The notes beneath the pieces are model-generated. The model had not been told where the DNA came from. It saw only the letters and a list, made by a program, of their open reading frames with translations, and made no database searches. The translations under genes were made by a program, and so were the position numbers. A DNA stretch of 64,000 bases from contig OZ023205.1 of NCBI GenBank assembly GCA_963995525.1, positions 60,892,904-60,956,903 on the forward strand. Direction: 5' to 3'. The DNA is from Escarpia spicata (lineage: Eukaryota > Annelida > Polychaeta > Sabellida > Siboglinidae). Numbering within the stretch: position 1 is the stretch's first letter; the number at the start of each line of letters is the position of its first letter. Shown in pieces: positions 44,772 through 54,300 of this stretch.

Positions 44772-45660
44772 GCAACAACTGCAGCAGAATCACCAACAGC
44801 AGCAAAGTCACCAGCATCAGCAGCAGCAACAGCAGAATCACAAACAGCAGGTGAAGCAACAGCAACAGCAGAATGCGATTCGCAGTACTGCACCAACGAC
44901 AAGGCCAACGACCCTTGCTTGTTGTGTCACGCCGACCGTCAATGAGCCGACCTCCACGGCGGCGGCGTCGGCGGCGGCGGCGACTGAACGGGACAAGGAA
45001 CGCACAGCCAACGCCCTCGGTCTCATCCGCAGTGTGCCCGTCAGTCTGCCACTCTTTAGGGACATCAACAAGAACCAAGTGCCGCGAAGTTCAGCCAAGA
45101 GGAAGATGAAACATCCACACAAACACCATCACCACCATCATCATCATCGTCATCACCACACCGAGCTCGTGCAGGCGCCGCAACGACAAACGCAACAGCA
45201 GCAGCAGCAGCAACAACAAAAACAACAACAAAAACACAAACTGCAGCTACAGCAACAACAATCAGAGCAGAGGTCAAATCATTCACAGCCACACGAGCAG
45301 AAGCAAACAAATCAACAAACTCTGTCACAGCAAAGCGAGCCGATAAAACAGCTGCCTCAGCAGCAACAGCGGTCACAACATCAGCAACCGAAACAACAAC
45401 AGCAACAGCAGCAACGCCTCCAGCAGCAGCAACTACCAGAACAGCAGCAGCACAATCAGCTGCAGCCGCCTCCCCAGAAAGCTGTATCAACGGAGCAGCA
45501 CGAACAATCGCCAAATTGTGAGCGTCAGAATTCGACACCTGCCACGAATGCGTTGAAGCAGTCCGTGCCGGACAAGACTCCAGCCGGCCGGATGTCGGCG
45601 GCAGACGAACAGGAAGCACCCCTTGACCTACATAGACCGAAATTCGTTGAGGTGAAATAA
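31843..45660 (+). CDS. BMI1: Polycomb group RING finger protein (BMI1/MEL-18, PCGF2/4 class), nine coding exons
   Basis: Spliced gene; coding exons are 31843-31954, 35814-35910, 36639-36694, 37873-37920, 39626-39728, 41310-41361, 41868-41966, 43725-43805 and 44377-45660. Every intron is GT-AG and the 1932 coding bases stay in frame (643 residues plus TAA). By family, this is the PCGF subunit of Polycomb repressive complex 1, which pairs with RING1 to monoubiquitinate histone H2A in the nucleus. The RING ligands C18, C21, C34, H36, C39, C42, C53 and C56 sit at the residue numbers of vertebrate BMI1. The RAWUL domain covers about residues 160-230 and includes [13 protein letters not shown] at 204-216. 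KRRK at 232-235 is a likely nuclear signal. The rest (about 240-643) is low complexity: Gln-rich 290-385, a His run near 462-478, more Gln to about 580, ending in PLDLH at 631-635. Vertebrate BMI1 is about 326 residues, so the tail is nearly twice as long. The RING start MHRTTR supports the PCGF2/4 subclass over PCGF1, 3, 5 and 6. Confidence 0.96.
31965..32634 (+). repeat. (CACT)n tetranucleotide array in PCGF intron 1
   Basis: About 670 bp of CACT/CACA/GTCA words with long pure CACT stretches (about 32126-32240 and 32500-32625). It starts about 10 bases after the GTAAGT donor of coding exon 1. The Ser-Leu-Thr-His open frame running on from exon 1 is a read-through, not protein. Confidence 0.95.
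32635..33108. other. Intron 1 sequence, nothing recognised
   Basis: Non-coding, with repeated GATTATCATGGTTCTGTCCG-like words at about 32945-33070. Confidence 0.5.
33109..33416 (-). mobile_element. tRNA-derived SINE
   Basis: On the minus strand: a pol III box A-like GGTGCAGTGGC at about 33399-33409 and an exact box B GGTTCGAATCC at 33352-33362. A central block follows with ACTTGCCCAAGG-type complement and TGGACTGGAGCAA, then a 3' end with AAGCGCTTTGAGCTG and ACTGCGCTATAGA. Such GCGCTTTGAG...GCGCTATA tails occur on many animal SINEs. It is antisense within PCGF intron 1. Confidence 0.85.
33562..33665 (+). repeat. GGTCAAGCCGGC short tandem repeat
   Basis: About eight imperfect 12-bp units in intron 1. 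Confidence 0.85.
33833..33865. other. Perfect 15-bp stem-loop
   Basis: CTACAGCTGTGTCCG, loop ACC, then the exact reverse complement. It lies in intron 1 in a moderately GC-rich segment and is not part of a known element. Confidence 0.9.
34010..34152 (+). mobile_element. CR1-like LINE 3'-end fragment in intron 1
   Basis: Starts with codons [12 protein letters not shown] and a stop, equivalent to the DTYLRRAGY end of the other copies. The shared 3' UTR follows: TTGGACTCTCGATAAGCC, CTTCCTTGTTCGCATGCC, GACGGCAATCTTGTT. It is diverged from copies A-C, suggesting a different subfamily. Sense to PCGF. Confidence 0.85.
34233..34421. repeat. (TA)n and (CA)n microsatellites
   Basis: TA run at about 34233-34272 and CA run at about 34338-34420, in intron 1. 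Confidence 0.95.
34868..35130. repeat. Polypyrimidine (CCCCTT)n tract
   Basis: About 260 bp almost free of purines, mostly CCCCCTT units. The opposite strand is GGGGGAA repeated, with ample runs of G for quadruplex formation; mirror symmetry also allows triplex. Open frames here (PFPLPPS or GKGEGGR) are artefacts. Confidence 0.95.
35131..35813. other. End of intron 1, nothing recognised
   Basis: Non-coding sequence leading to the exon 2 acceptor. Confidence 0.5.
35814..35910 (+). CDS. BMI1: PCGF coding exon 2 (second half of RING)
   Basis: Begins after TTTCCAG, completes F38 and encodes residues through I69 plus two bases of R70. It supplies C39, C42, C53 and C56, the second half of the cross-brace zinc sites, and the KTRPLLNIR segment typical of PCGF2/4. 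The donor is CG|GTACGT. The following intron (35911-36638) holds a 17-bp repeat at 36132-36175 and otherwise nothing I recognise. Confidence 0.95.
36132..36175 (+). repeat. 17-bp tandem repeat with palindromic core
   Basis: CAGTGTACACTGGGGAC twice plus part of a third copy. Each full unit contains the perfect palindrome CAGTGTACACTG. Confidence 0.85.
36639..36694 (+). CDS. BMI1: PCGF coding exon 3
   Basis: A 56-base exon between GTTTCAG and GTAAGT. It encodes [18 protein letters not shown] (71-88), the conserved helix after the RING that in BMI1 packs in the RING1 heterodimer. The following intron (36695-37872) carries a GCCATGTT YY1/PHO-type core at 36908 and a dispersed repeat at about 37480-37625. 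Confidence 0.95.
37480..37625 (+). repeat. Dispersed repeat (partner at 49410-49570)
   Basis: Shares with 49410-49570, in order, TGTT/ATTTA, CAACA.TGTT, GGGT.CAACA.GTGC, ATTTACATATACA, ATTAC, TACAATA and ACCCA.C.TC.T.TGTAA.GCAC. Probably a decayed transposable element fragment; family not recognised. Confidence 0.55.
37873..37920 (+). CDS. BMI1: PCGF coding exon 4
   Basis: A 48-base exon after TTTTGCAG, encoding [16 protein letters not shown] (89-104) plus one base of G105. It aligns with the KNEMKRRRDFY segment of BMI1. The donor GTAGGC is weaker than the others. The following intron (37921-39625) contains a CpG-rich island at 37970-38260 and a 41-bp repeat at 38590-38735. Confidence 0.93.
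37970..38260. promoter_or_regulatory. CpG-rich island in PCGF intron 4 (candidate enhancer)
   Basis: CpG-dense, with GGCCGCC, AAAGCGGCG, CGTCGCCG and TAATTG words. CACCTGCGATTATAG at 38013-38027 recurs with one change in the intron 5 island. Regulatory role is inferred from composition and the shared motif only. Confidence 0.35.
38590..38735 (+). repeat. 41-bp tandem repeat, about 3.5 copies
   Basis: GGTTCTGTCCGACTGTCGTT and TTGTCCGGGG blocks at 38626, 38667 and 38708. Confidence 0.85.
38736..39625. other. Intron 4 remainder, nothing recognised
   Basis: AT-rich non-coding DNA up to the exon 5 acceptor. Confidence 0.5.
39626..39728 (+). CDS. BMI1: PCGF coding exon 5 (linker)
   Basis: Begins after TTCTTGCAG and ends at GA|GTGAGT. 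It encodes G105 to S138: a Gly/Ser/His linker, then [13 protein letters not shown], which matches the DDEIISLSIEF element of BMI1. The following intron (39729-41309) holds a CpG-rich island (40395-40690) and a CA/CG repeat (40915-41200). Confidence 0.93.
40395..40690. promoter_or_regulatory. CpG-rich island in PCGF intron 5 (candidate enhancer or internal promoter)
   Basis: The most CpG-dense stretch of the locus, with GGCGCGCGCC, TACGGCGCCGTCG, TTATGGCGCCGCC, GCGGCCGGGGCGC and a palindromic GCCATGGC at 40627-40634. CACCTGTGATTATAG at 40509-40523 repeats the intron 4 motif. No open frame of note. Function inferred. Confidence 0.4.
40915..41200. repeat. CACACG/CACGCA low-complexity repeat
   Basis: About 285 bp of CA/CG-rich words in intron 5, ending about 110 bp before exon 6. 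Confidence 0.95.
41310..41361 (+). CDS. BMI1: PCGF coding exon 6 (basic linker)
   Basis: A 52-base exon after TTTTCAG. It encodes D139 and [17 protein letters not shown] (140-156), a lysine-rich linker before the RAWUL domain. Family conservation here is low; the call rests on splice signals and exact phase continuity with exons 5 and 7. The intron after it (41362-41867) has no recognised feature. Confidence 0.85.
41868..41966 (+). CDS. BMI1: PCGF coding exon 7 (RAWUL, first half)
   Basis: Phase-0 exon after GTCTACAG, ending CAG|GTAAGA. It encodes 33 residues (157-189), including [18 protein letters not shown]. This aligns with RYLRCPAAMTVMHLRKFL of BMI1 and forms the first strands and helix of the ubiquitin-like RAWUL fold. 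The following intron (41967-43724) is largely CA/CG repeat plus a CR1-like LINE fragment. Confidence 0.93.
42440..42640. repeat. CACACG/CACGCA low-complexity repeat
   Basis: CA/CG-rich repeat in intron 7, abutting the 5' end of LINE copy B. Confidence 0.95.
42651..43582 (+). mobile_element. CR1-like LINE, 5'-truncated copy B, inside PCGF intron 7
   Basis: Sense to PCGF. It begins [14 protein letters not shown] (RT catalytic FADD), frameshifts after DRLIK, then recovers as [32 protein letters not shown] and [20 protein letters not shown] to a diverged C-terminus. The 3' UTR contains TTGGACTCTCGATAAGCC and the tail repeats AATCTTGTTA. Frameshifts and a stop before the C-terminal segment make it non-functional. 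Confidence 0.92.
43725..43805 (+). CDS. BMI1: PCGF coding exon 8 (RAWUL, second half)
   Basis: Phase-0 exon after CGCTTCAG, ending CGG|GTAGGT. It encodes 27 residues (190-216), [10 protein letters not shown] through [13 protein letters not shown], nearly invariant in PCGF2/4. It starts only about 140 bases after the end of the sense LINE in intron 7. Intron 8 (43806-44376) has a short CA/CG run near 44165-44205 and otherwise nothing I recognise. Confidence 0.95.
44377..45660 (+). CDS. BMI1: PCGF coding exon 9 (RAWUL end, Gln/His-rich tail, stop)
   Basis: Begins after TTTATTTTTAG and runs 427 codons to [15 protein letters not shown] closes the RAWUL domain and KRRKL follows. The rest is low complexity: Gln tracts of mixed CAA and CAG codons with a pure CAA run near 44727-44770, [14 protein letters not shown] near 45118-45160, more Gln, then an end segment with [10 protein letters not shown]. 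The open frame is kept over 1.28 kb, and mixed glutamine codons suggest selection on protein rather than only microsatellite slippage. Open frames on the opposite strand here are mirror images of the CAA/CAG tracts. Confidence 0.93.
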
Positions 45661-46380
45661 GTGTATTGTCCCTCCTATTTTCGTCATTAGGCCGTGGGTG
45701 ACTGAAATATGTGGCTTCGATGGTGGGCGGATTACGTGGCCTTTCTGTTTCGGCCGAACGTGATATTACAGGAGAACTACGTGTGACAAAATGGGTTCCA
45801 CACTGTGGCATTGAGCAAGCTACTACGTATATTATATGACCGGCACGCGCATGAGAAATGGTTATAAATCAGAATATTGTACATAAATTCATTAGTGGTC
45901 CCGTTAGATGGGTATGTGTCGTTGTTATGTGTGGCGTGTTGTTTTCGGCGTGGTTGGAACGTAGCAGGGATATATCGTGTACATTAAATCCTTCTGACGT
46001 GCTGTTCGTGCCAGAGAGACCTCGTTATGCTCGTGCCAGTTACGCTGGTGATGTACTAGAAAGGTTTGGTGATATTCGTAAGAATGCAAATCTCCAGAGT
46101 GGGTCAACTTGGAATGTTAGTGGTCAGTCGTACAGTTTCGTCACTGACTGGGCAAGACCTTGGACATTCGCACAATGCTTGCACTATACGTTGCACGGGA
46201 ATGTTGGTTGTTATATTTACCTTTATTATATACTACAAAAGCATGTCCCAACGAAATGGACCCCACACCGCTTGGGGTCAAATTGTTCAACTAATAACAC
46301 AACTAATGTCGGAAAAAGTTATATATTCCTACATAGTCGCTATTGTTCCATGTTGAAATGTCCGTTCGTCTGAGTATCCG
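45661..46380 (+). other. Probable 3' UTR and downstream flank of PCGF
   Basis: Non-coding sequence after the TAA. There is no AATAAA close by. The best candidate poly(A) signal is ATTAAA at 45983-45988, with GT-rich sequence about 10-20 bases later. The small open frames here resemble no family I know. The UTR end is a guess. Confidence 0.25.
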
Positions 46381-48384
46381 TTCCACAACCGTCGATTGTA
46401 TTTGATCGTATTTGTCGGCTACGTATGCCATCGTGTTTAGCAGATGACATATTGTACATGGTGGATTAAAAGAAACACATGTTTGAGTACCGATAATCAT
46501 TACAGACATAATGTATTGTGAAATGTTATTTCTTTGTCTAAGCCTACGAAAACCTACGCTTATTTTAAATAGCGCAGTGCACTTAATAACGTGCGTGTGG
46601 TTCAACACGAATTTCTACGTTTATTAGCTTCAAATTATTTGCGTTATAATTGTGTATAATATCTATTGTATAATGGATATGCTGTTTGGATTGTGTAAAT
46701 TTACGAACTTGTCTTTACAAAATAATATTTTGCAGGTGTACTTGGTAATTTGGTATGTACAGTAAAATTTGTTTTGTTAATGTCGTCCTCGTGGACTGAC
46801 GCAGTCGTGTGCTTAGTGTCGTTTACGTGTTTGTTGTTGTTAGACAGCGTGGGCGTGTTTTGTTTGTTGATAGTTATGCGTAGACCTTTGTCACTTGTTG
46901 ATACGGTTATCACTACGTGACACACGAGCGTTGTCATTTGATAACAATGTTGTTATGGGCATTGGTGCCTGTTGGTGCGGAAGTTGCCCTAGGTGACTCG
47001 GTGGCATTATCTCTTTAAGTGGTTTCTATTTGTTTCCGTGGCAAAGCGTGACGTTATCACACACGTTGACGCAATGACATTATCGTTTTGCGACACTGCT
47101 AGAGTTGATACATCCAGAATCCTAATTATTAGCGTGATCTCGTTAAGCTTTGCCTTAGCAACCATGTTTATTTATATTCATTACGTCACTAGGGTGGCCT
47201 ACCATTAGCGGGTCGTTCTTTCCGACATACTCTTCTCGCTTAAACGACTTTGCCATTTGGTTGTTTTGGGTCGGAAATTTAACTAGAAATACATTTGCGG
47301 CGGCCGCTTTACAAGTAGTAAGGGTATCGGTCCTGGTTGCTAGACACAAAATCACGTAATGGATAAAAATATCGCTTGGCGTCGTATACCTACATTACCG
47401 CTCGCCATATTAAGCGTAATCCCACTACAATAATGTAATGTAATTGTGCTATAAAACCATGTTATTAATAATTTTTGTTTATGTAAACGCATATATTTTC
47501 GAAGGAGGTGATCACGTGATAGGTGGCTACACAGTTCTGTGATATGCGGCGTTTCTTGCCGACTGTATGTCATGCTCACTTGTTGCTATGTGTCAGAACG
47601 AAGGTGGGTATTATAGATGGGACATGCAAGTTACAATTACGGAATTGTCTTCTTAATATGATTACTTCTTAAACACGAGCATTGTAATTTTAAACATCAT
47701 TGTTCAATTTCAAAATACCTGTACATAATATCAAATGTTTTTGTGTGTCCTAACCGGCAATGTAAGAAAACCGATATTTTTGGGTGAGTAATGATTAATG
47801 CATATGTCGGCCGCAGTTAAGACTATGAGGCTCTATAGGATGCACATTTAGGCTTACTGCATTCATATTCCATTATAACCAATGCGTATTTCACTGCAGG
47901 CATTTAGTGCGTTTTAGCAGGCAAGCAGCGCATCCTTACTCATATCGTCGTAGTCCCAATATTGATGCAATGCGTACGGAGATTAGTTGAATCAGACCAG
48001 TGTAGCCTACATCCTGAATAAAATGGCAAATTCAGATCTTCAAAATTGTTGTTTGGTTGTCCGTATGTGCTGAATAGCATGCCCGTGTGCAAGTGTTCTT
48101 ACCCTTTCTCGTGTAAATGGTGTGGACATAGAAAGTTGATTTCACGTCAGCAGCGGCTAAGTAATTTAATGTCCTCGCCGCACAAACATGTGGTCATATA
48201 TGTTTATAAATATCGACATCGCATAAAATTCAAACATGATACCTAGTCGAAACATTCAAATAAATTGATAGCGATCATGATTTTACAATATATATAATAT
48301 ATATGAACGTATACGTTTAACAAAAGAACGGTTGTACTTCATAATGGTTGCGAAATTATTAATGATACACACACGCACCGCAAC
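46381..48384. other. No gene recognised
   Basis: AT-rich intergenic DNA; short open frames without similarity. Confidence 0.5.
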
Positions 48385-48690
48385 CCTCACGCACACAAAC
48401 ACACACATATATATAAATATATATATATAATATATATGTGTATATATACATATATATCTATAATATTATATATGTATAATATATATATATTATATGTATA
48501 TATATATACACACATTATATACGAATTAATAAATATATATTACATACTATTTATTTATATAAATTATATGAGTAACATTATATTTAAATATATATATAAA
48601 TAATATATATATATATATATAAATAATATATATATATAATATATGTACATATATATATATACATACATACATATATACATTTATATATTT
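48385..48690. repeat. AT-rich TATATA low-complexity block
   Basis: Imperfect TA/TATG/TAAT repeats adjoining the GT tract. Confidence 0.9.
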
Positions 48691-48695
48691 ACATA

Positions 48696-49409
<714 letters not shown>

Positions 49410-49570
49410 CTGTTTTTTATTTACAACCAACAGTGTTAAGAAATTGTGTCCCAAGGGTGCAACATGTGCAGATTTACATATACAAAGAGCAATATTACCG
49501 GTACAATAGATAGAACGCAGAATAATAATTTTTTCATATATACCCACTACCATCTGTAAGGCACGTCTTG
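49410..49570 (+). repeat. Dispersed repeat (partner at 37480-37625)
   Basis: Same-strand diverged copy of the intron 3 repeat; it includes CAACATGTGCAGATTTACAT. Confidence 0.55.
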
Positions 49571-50365
49571 GAGAAAAGTAAAAAATGATAGAATGTAGTA
49601 ATCAATGTTGTGACAAAAACATTAAGTCGACAAAATAAGTAAAGGTTGATATGTGTATAGGTGTCTATTAATTTATTAAAACACATGTTATTTATTAAAC
49701 GTACAAAGTCTGGTCCGTTTTCTCTCAAACTCGTGCTGTATAGTATATACTGTTTGTATTATTCTAGAACACCTTGACCATTTATATTGTTTTATGACAT
49801 TAGTAGTACTAACTATTAGTATTTCTCGAATGAAATGAAGCTCTGAAATCGGTGTGATATTTTGATGATACATCATACGAACTACCAGGATATAATAGAA
49901 AGTGTCGAATACTGGAAACGAAGGCGAAGAAGAAGAAACAATTATTAAAATCCACTATATTACACTGTAAAAAATATATGTGCAATACTGTTTCTGTTAG
50001 ATGTTGATAGATCTGCTTTGTGGTTGATGTAATAATATGGTTAACGAGTCAGACATTTTTAGACATATGGTTTGAGCTATATTCCCTCGGTAATAGTCAA
50101 ACATATTGACACATTGTAATGTGGTATTTTTTAATAAATGGTGTTTTTGGTTTGCACAAATTCGGTTGTCAAGCCAACATTTAGCCTTCAACACACTGAA
50201 TTTGTTGGTGACATGGTTTTTAAACAAAAATTTTATTAAATTTTTAAATAAAAACCCGTGCACAATCGTTTCGCGCATTCACGCGACGATTGCACTTTTT
50301 AAAATAACTTGAATTGATTCCCGGGCAAGAAGTAAAAACGTTAATAGTTTGTCTGATTATTTGAA
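49571..50365. other. No gene recognised
   Basis: AT-rich non-coding sequence. Confidence 0.5.
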
Positions 50366-50369
50366 AAAA

Positions 50370-50440
50370 TTGCATATATATGTATATATATATATACTGT
50401 ATATATATACATATATATATATACATATATATATATATAC

Positions 50441-50479
<39 letters not shown>

Positions 50480-50480
50480 G
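50370..50480. repeat. TATATA/CATATA microsatellite
   Basis: Impure AT dinucleotide run just left of the foldback element. Confidence 0.95.
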
Positions 50481-50530
50481 ACAAATGCATGGTACAGGGA
50501 ATGTGCATATAGTTAAAGGTGCCTCCTCAA

Positions 50531-50598
<68 letters not shown>

Positions 50599-50731
50599 CA
50601 CAAATGAGTCAGCATGTCGGTTTAATGAAGGATTGCTATTTTCGCGAATATTGTTTTAAATGAGTCTTGCGAAGAAATCAGATTGAGGAGGCACCTTTAA
50701 CTATATGCGCATTCCCTGACCATGCATTTAT
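50481..50731. mobile_element. Foldback / MITE-like element with ~54-bp inverted arms
   Basis: Arm 50481-50534 and arm 50679-50731 are reverse complements with about four differences. They share AGTTAAAGGTGCCTCCTCAA on the left and its complement on the right. The 144-bp loop holds a TA run (50535-50592) and TGAGTCAGCA, a perfect Maf/NF-E2-type word, at 50605-50614. No coding capacity; no clear target duplication. Confidence 0.7.
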
Positions 50732-51055
50732 CCATTTACTACGGCGACATATATGAACTTCCTCGAGAAAAATGGAACGGTTTATGTGTTTAATGGTTTA
50801 CAAATTATAGACGTGGTTCACTGATGTATGTAGTCAACAAAATGTACTATCCTGAAAAGAGCACTTTTGCCAACAATTTGTTTAAAGCCATGTTAATAAC
50901 TGTAAAATATATTGAAATGGCAATCATTGCTTTAGGACTAAATATCAGTAAGGTTGGGACACGTTTTTTAATAGTTCTGGTTTTTATTTTTTTAGTACGT
51001 ACACAAATAGACCACTTCTTACTCACTCAACACAATAACAATTACATTTTTACAA
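50732..51055. other. No gene recognised
   Basis: Non-coding flank of the foldback element. Confidence 0.5.
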
Positions 51056-51140
51056 GGGGTCCATTTACAACTCCGTGGTAAATGGATCCCCGGTCCATTC
51101 ACCACGGGGCTCAATTTGTAATATCACACCGGCGCGTACT
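51056..51140 (+). repeat. Direct repeat, left copy
   Basis: GGGGTCCATTT, a short spacer, then AAATGGATCCCCGGTCCA and a CACACCGG end. It matches 52601-52685 in the same orientation. The first two blocks form an imperfect hairpin. Confidence 0.65.
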
Positions 51141-52600
51141 ACCATCTCGCGCGTGAAGAATTTCTGTAACATGTCTCAATTTAATATTTTACACAAAATA
51201 AATTTTGATGCACAATATTACGTTTTCGCTGAATTTTGATTTCTTAAAATGAGGACTATTATTAACCATACTCTCCCTACGCTACGAATATGTTTCTTCT
51301 TAATATAGGCTCTTATTTGTTGCGTGACATGTTGGCGTGACAACCAATATAATTATATATATATACACGTAAGCCAATGTCATGTACGGCGTCTTCGAGA
51401 ACGTCTGGACGTGGCATGGCACAAAGTACTTCATTTTACTGAGCGACAATTGTTTACTAAATTAGACATTATCAATTGCCGTAAAACGTGTGAATAATAT
51501 AACTATGTATCCGTATTTTTAAAACGCCCATTAGTTGTATATAAACAACATACATGGCAACATTCAAACACCTCTTTCGAACTGAAATTTTTTATGTTAA
51601 ATATTATAAAGTTAACTAGATGAATGTAATACCCTTAACATGTCCCGACATTCGCTATGTTAACTTTAACATGCACGCCAAACATGTTTCCTAATAGTTC
51701 TTATATAGGGCACCTACGTTAAAGTGGCTTATATAGATAATTTATTTGAACCACTCTTTACTAATATCCAAACAAAAAACCCTAGTTTTTGAACTAGACG
51801 AATAATTAGATAAACCATAAGTAAACCTTGGTTATATTCGTACGCTTGAAAACAACCCATGTACAGCAGCACTAAGCTAAACAATTACGAGGAAGGGTAT
51901 TCTCCAGCCCTACAACATGAAAAAAAGGATGGATATCGATATTTTAATGAATTTGTATGGGCGTAATTCAATGCATTATGCCACATCTTTTGTAGAAAAT
52001 GCTGTATTGTTAAAAAAAAAAAAGCAGGCTAATTCAAAAAGAAACAAAGGCAGATTTTTGAAAAATTTGCAAAAAGAAAGGATCTCTTTCCCACTACAGG
52101 ATATTTGGCATCTCTGCATTTTCCACCGCGATGTCTAATCCGAGTTGGATGAACATTTCCGATGGAATGTGGGTATGATGTCATTCGTGTCGCAAAATAA
52201 CTTATCGGACGGAGAAACATAAACATAATCACACGTTCACACGCCACACGTTTGCCTGAACGACGTCTGTCGTAAAATGTTAATGGGCCGGTGTCAGATT
52301 CTGTATGTACCCCCGCGATACGGCGTATGGACTCCCTTAAAAAACGGAATTGTTTATCTGTTTAAGTGATTGAAAAATTTACACACGTATTTCTAAATAA
52401 AATAACGTAGTATTCTGAAGAAGAAAAAATCTGCCAAACAAAATGGCAAAACAATATTAAAAACCATAATAGATATTTAAATAGCCATTGTTGTATTAAT
52501 AAGCACTAGGCACGTTTTTAAAAGTATTTTGGTTATAGCACGTACACCAATACACCGTTTCAACTGACAGAACGTATAAAACATTAATTTTTTTCTCAGG
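51141..52600. other. No gene recognised between the direct repeats
   Basis: AT-rich. A 73-codon Lys-rich open frame at 51917-52138 includes an A-run and resembles nothing I know. Confidence 0.45.
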
Positions 52601-52685
52601 GGGGTCCATGTTCCCTGCCATGGTTAATGGACCCCCGGTACACATATCATGGGGATCCATTTACAATTTCACACCGGGCCAACCT
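52601..52685 (+). repeat. Direct repeat, right copy
   Basis: Partner of 51056-51140, offset 1545 bp. GGGGGTCCAT and ATGGACCCCC form a perfect 10-bp stem at about 52600-52636. Confidence 0.65.
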
Positions 52686-52887
52686 GTTCTCCTTAGGCAA
52701 ACCGGCAGTCACGACACAATGCTATCCTATCGGCATTAAAGTCGTCGGATTATGCCACAGTGTTAGATTGCCTTGCTGCAGCCTCTAGAGTGCGCGTAGC
52801 CTACAACGCTCTCGAGTCGCCATGACAACGAGGCTACATCGCGAGATTAGGTTTACGCCGTTGCGTGTTGTCGTGCTAGACACAATA

Positions 52888-54124
52888 TTTAACAAGATTG
52901 CCATCCAGAGAATTAACTGTAGATGGCAGGTGGACAAGGAAGCCTTTTGGTTTATCGAGAGTCCAACCCTTTTTATCTATGTGTATCTCGCCCTTCTGAG
53001 GTACGTGTCAATTTTGTTATATTTTTAAGACATATTCACGCTACTAGCGCCCACACAATCAGCAGATAATCCTTTCTAATCATTTACAGTCCTTTGTGAA
53101 AATGAGAACTTTCTTATATCTAATTTACACTGCTCCTTTACTAATGTAACTTCATGTCCTCTAGTCCTTATATCTTCCTTAAATGAGAAAACAATATTTC
53201 GACCAATATTTTCATAACCATTCAATATTTAAACAAACTTCTATCTGATCTCCTCTCAATCTCCTGGTCTCGTGTCAAACCACATTCTTTTAGGCGTATT
53301 TCGTAATTACGATCTCTCAGTTGTGGTATCATTTTAATCACACTCCTCTGTACTCTTTCTAGCATATCTATGTCTTTCTTGCGATATGGCCACAACACTT
53401 CTATACGATATTCTAAATGAGACCTAACTATTGTTTTGTTCAGCGGTATTATTAGGTCTTTTTCCTTATACGTTATATTTCGCTTACTTAATCCAAGGAT
53501 TTTATTTCCATTTGAACCTGCAATTCCGCACTGCTCTGAAACATCCATATCAGCACTAATTGTTAACCCTAAATCCTTTTCTTTTACACTAGTACTTAGT
53601 ACAGAACCTCCCATTGTATATTGTATGTCTTACTTGTTACCATGTCCTGTGTGGAGGTATTTACACTTCCCATAATTTACCAACATCTGCCATTTTTCAG
53701 ACCATTTGATCAACCTGTCAAGATCATCTTGTAAATGCTGTCTATCTCCATCACGTTCAATCCTTTTAAACACGTTTGTATCATCCGCAAATTTCAACAC
53801 ATTACTTGTTATATTATTGTCCAAATTGTTGGTATATATTAAGAATAATATAGGTCCCAGTACTGATCGCTGTGGTACCCCAATCAAAATTGATTTCCAA
53901 TTTGAAGCCTCCCTATCAACTACTACCCGTTGTCTTCTGTCAATCAGCCATTTTTCTATCCAGTTAATTATACCGTCCCCTATGCCATGGGCCTTTAGTT
54001 TATCAGTAATCTTTGGTGTGGCACTTTATCGAAAGCTTTCTGAAATTCTAAATAGATAATATCTACTGGTGATCTCTCGTCTTCCAACTTAGTGATGTCT
54101 TCCAAAAAACATAACATATTTGTT
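52888..54124 (-). mobile_element. CR1-like LINE copy C, 3' half (RT domain to 3' tail)
   Basis: Minus strand. From 54124 downward it encodes NMLCFLEDI, VDIIYLEFQKAFDKVPHQRL, GVPQRSVLGPILFLIY and [11 protein letters not shown] (FADD catalytic motif), then the LERVQR and C-terminal segments, and ends in the GCAATCTTGTT tail at about 52888. Indels split the frame. It continues the fragment at 57462-59215; the two are separated by a 3.3-kb insertion. Confidence 0.92.
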
Positions 54125-54280
54125 AAAGGGATTCTTTGAGAATTTTAATATCTTTGTAATGCACGCAATTATTAGGTAATCATGTTAATATAATTATTTC
54201 ATGTAATTGTATGCCTTTATTTAATTAGAATTATGTTTTATTAATCACTAATGACCCTGACAATAAACTATCAAAAAAAT

Positions 54281-54300
54281 AACTCCGCGTATGCGGAGTT
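54281..54300. other. GC-rich stem-loop in AT-rich DNA
   Basis: AACTCCGC, loop GTAT, GCGGAGTT; perfect 8-bp stem. Confidence 0.8.

Noticed and set aside
44485..45811. Leu-rich and Val/Ala-rich open frames opposite the Gln tract
   Set aside because: Mirror translations of CAA/CAG runs in the true PCGF exon.
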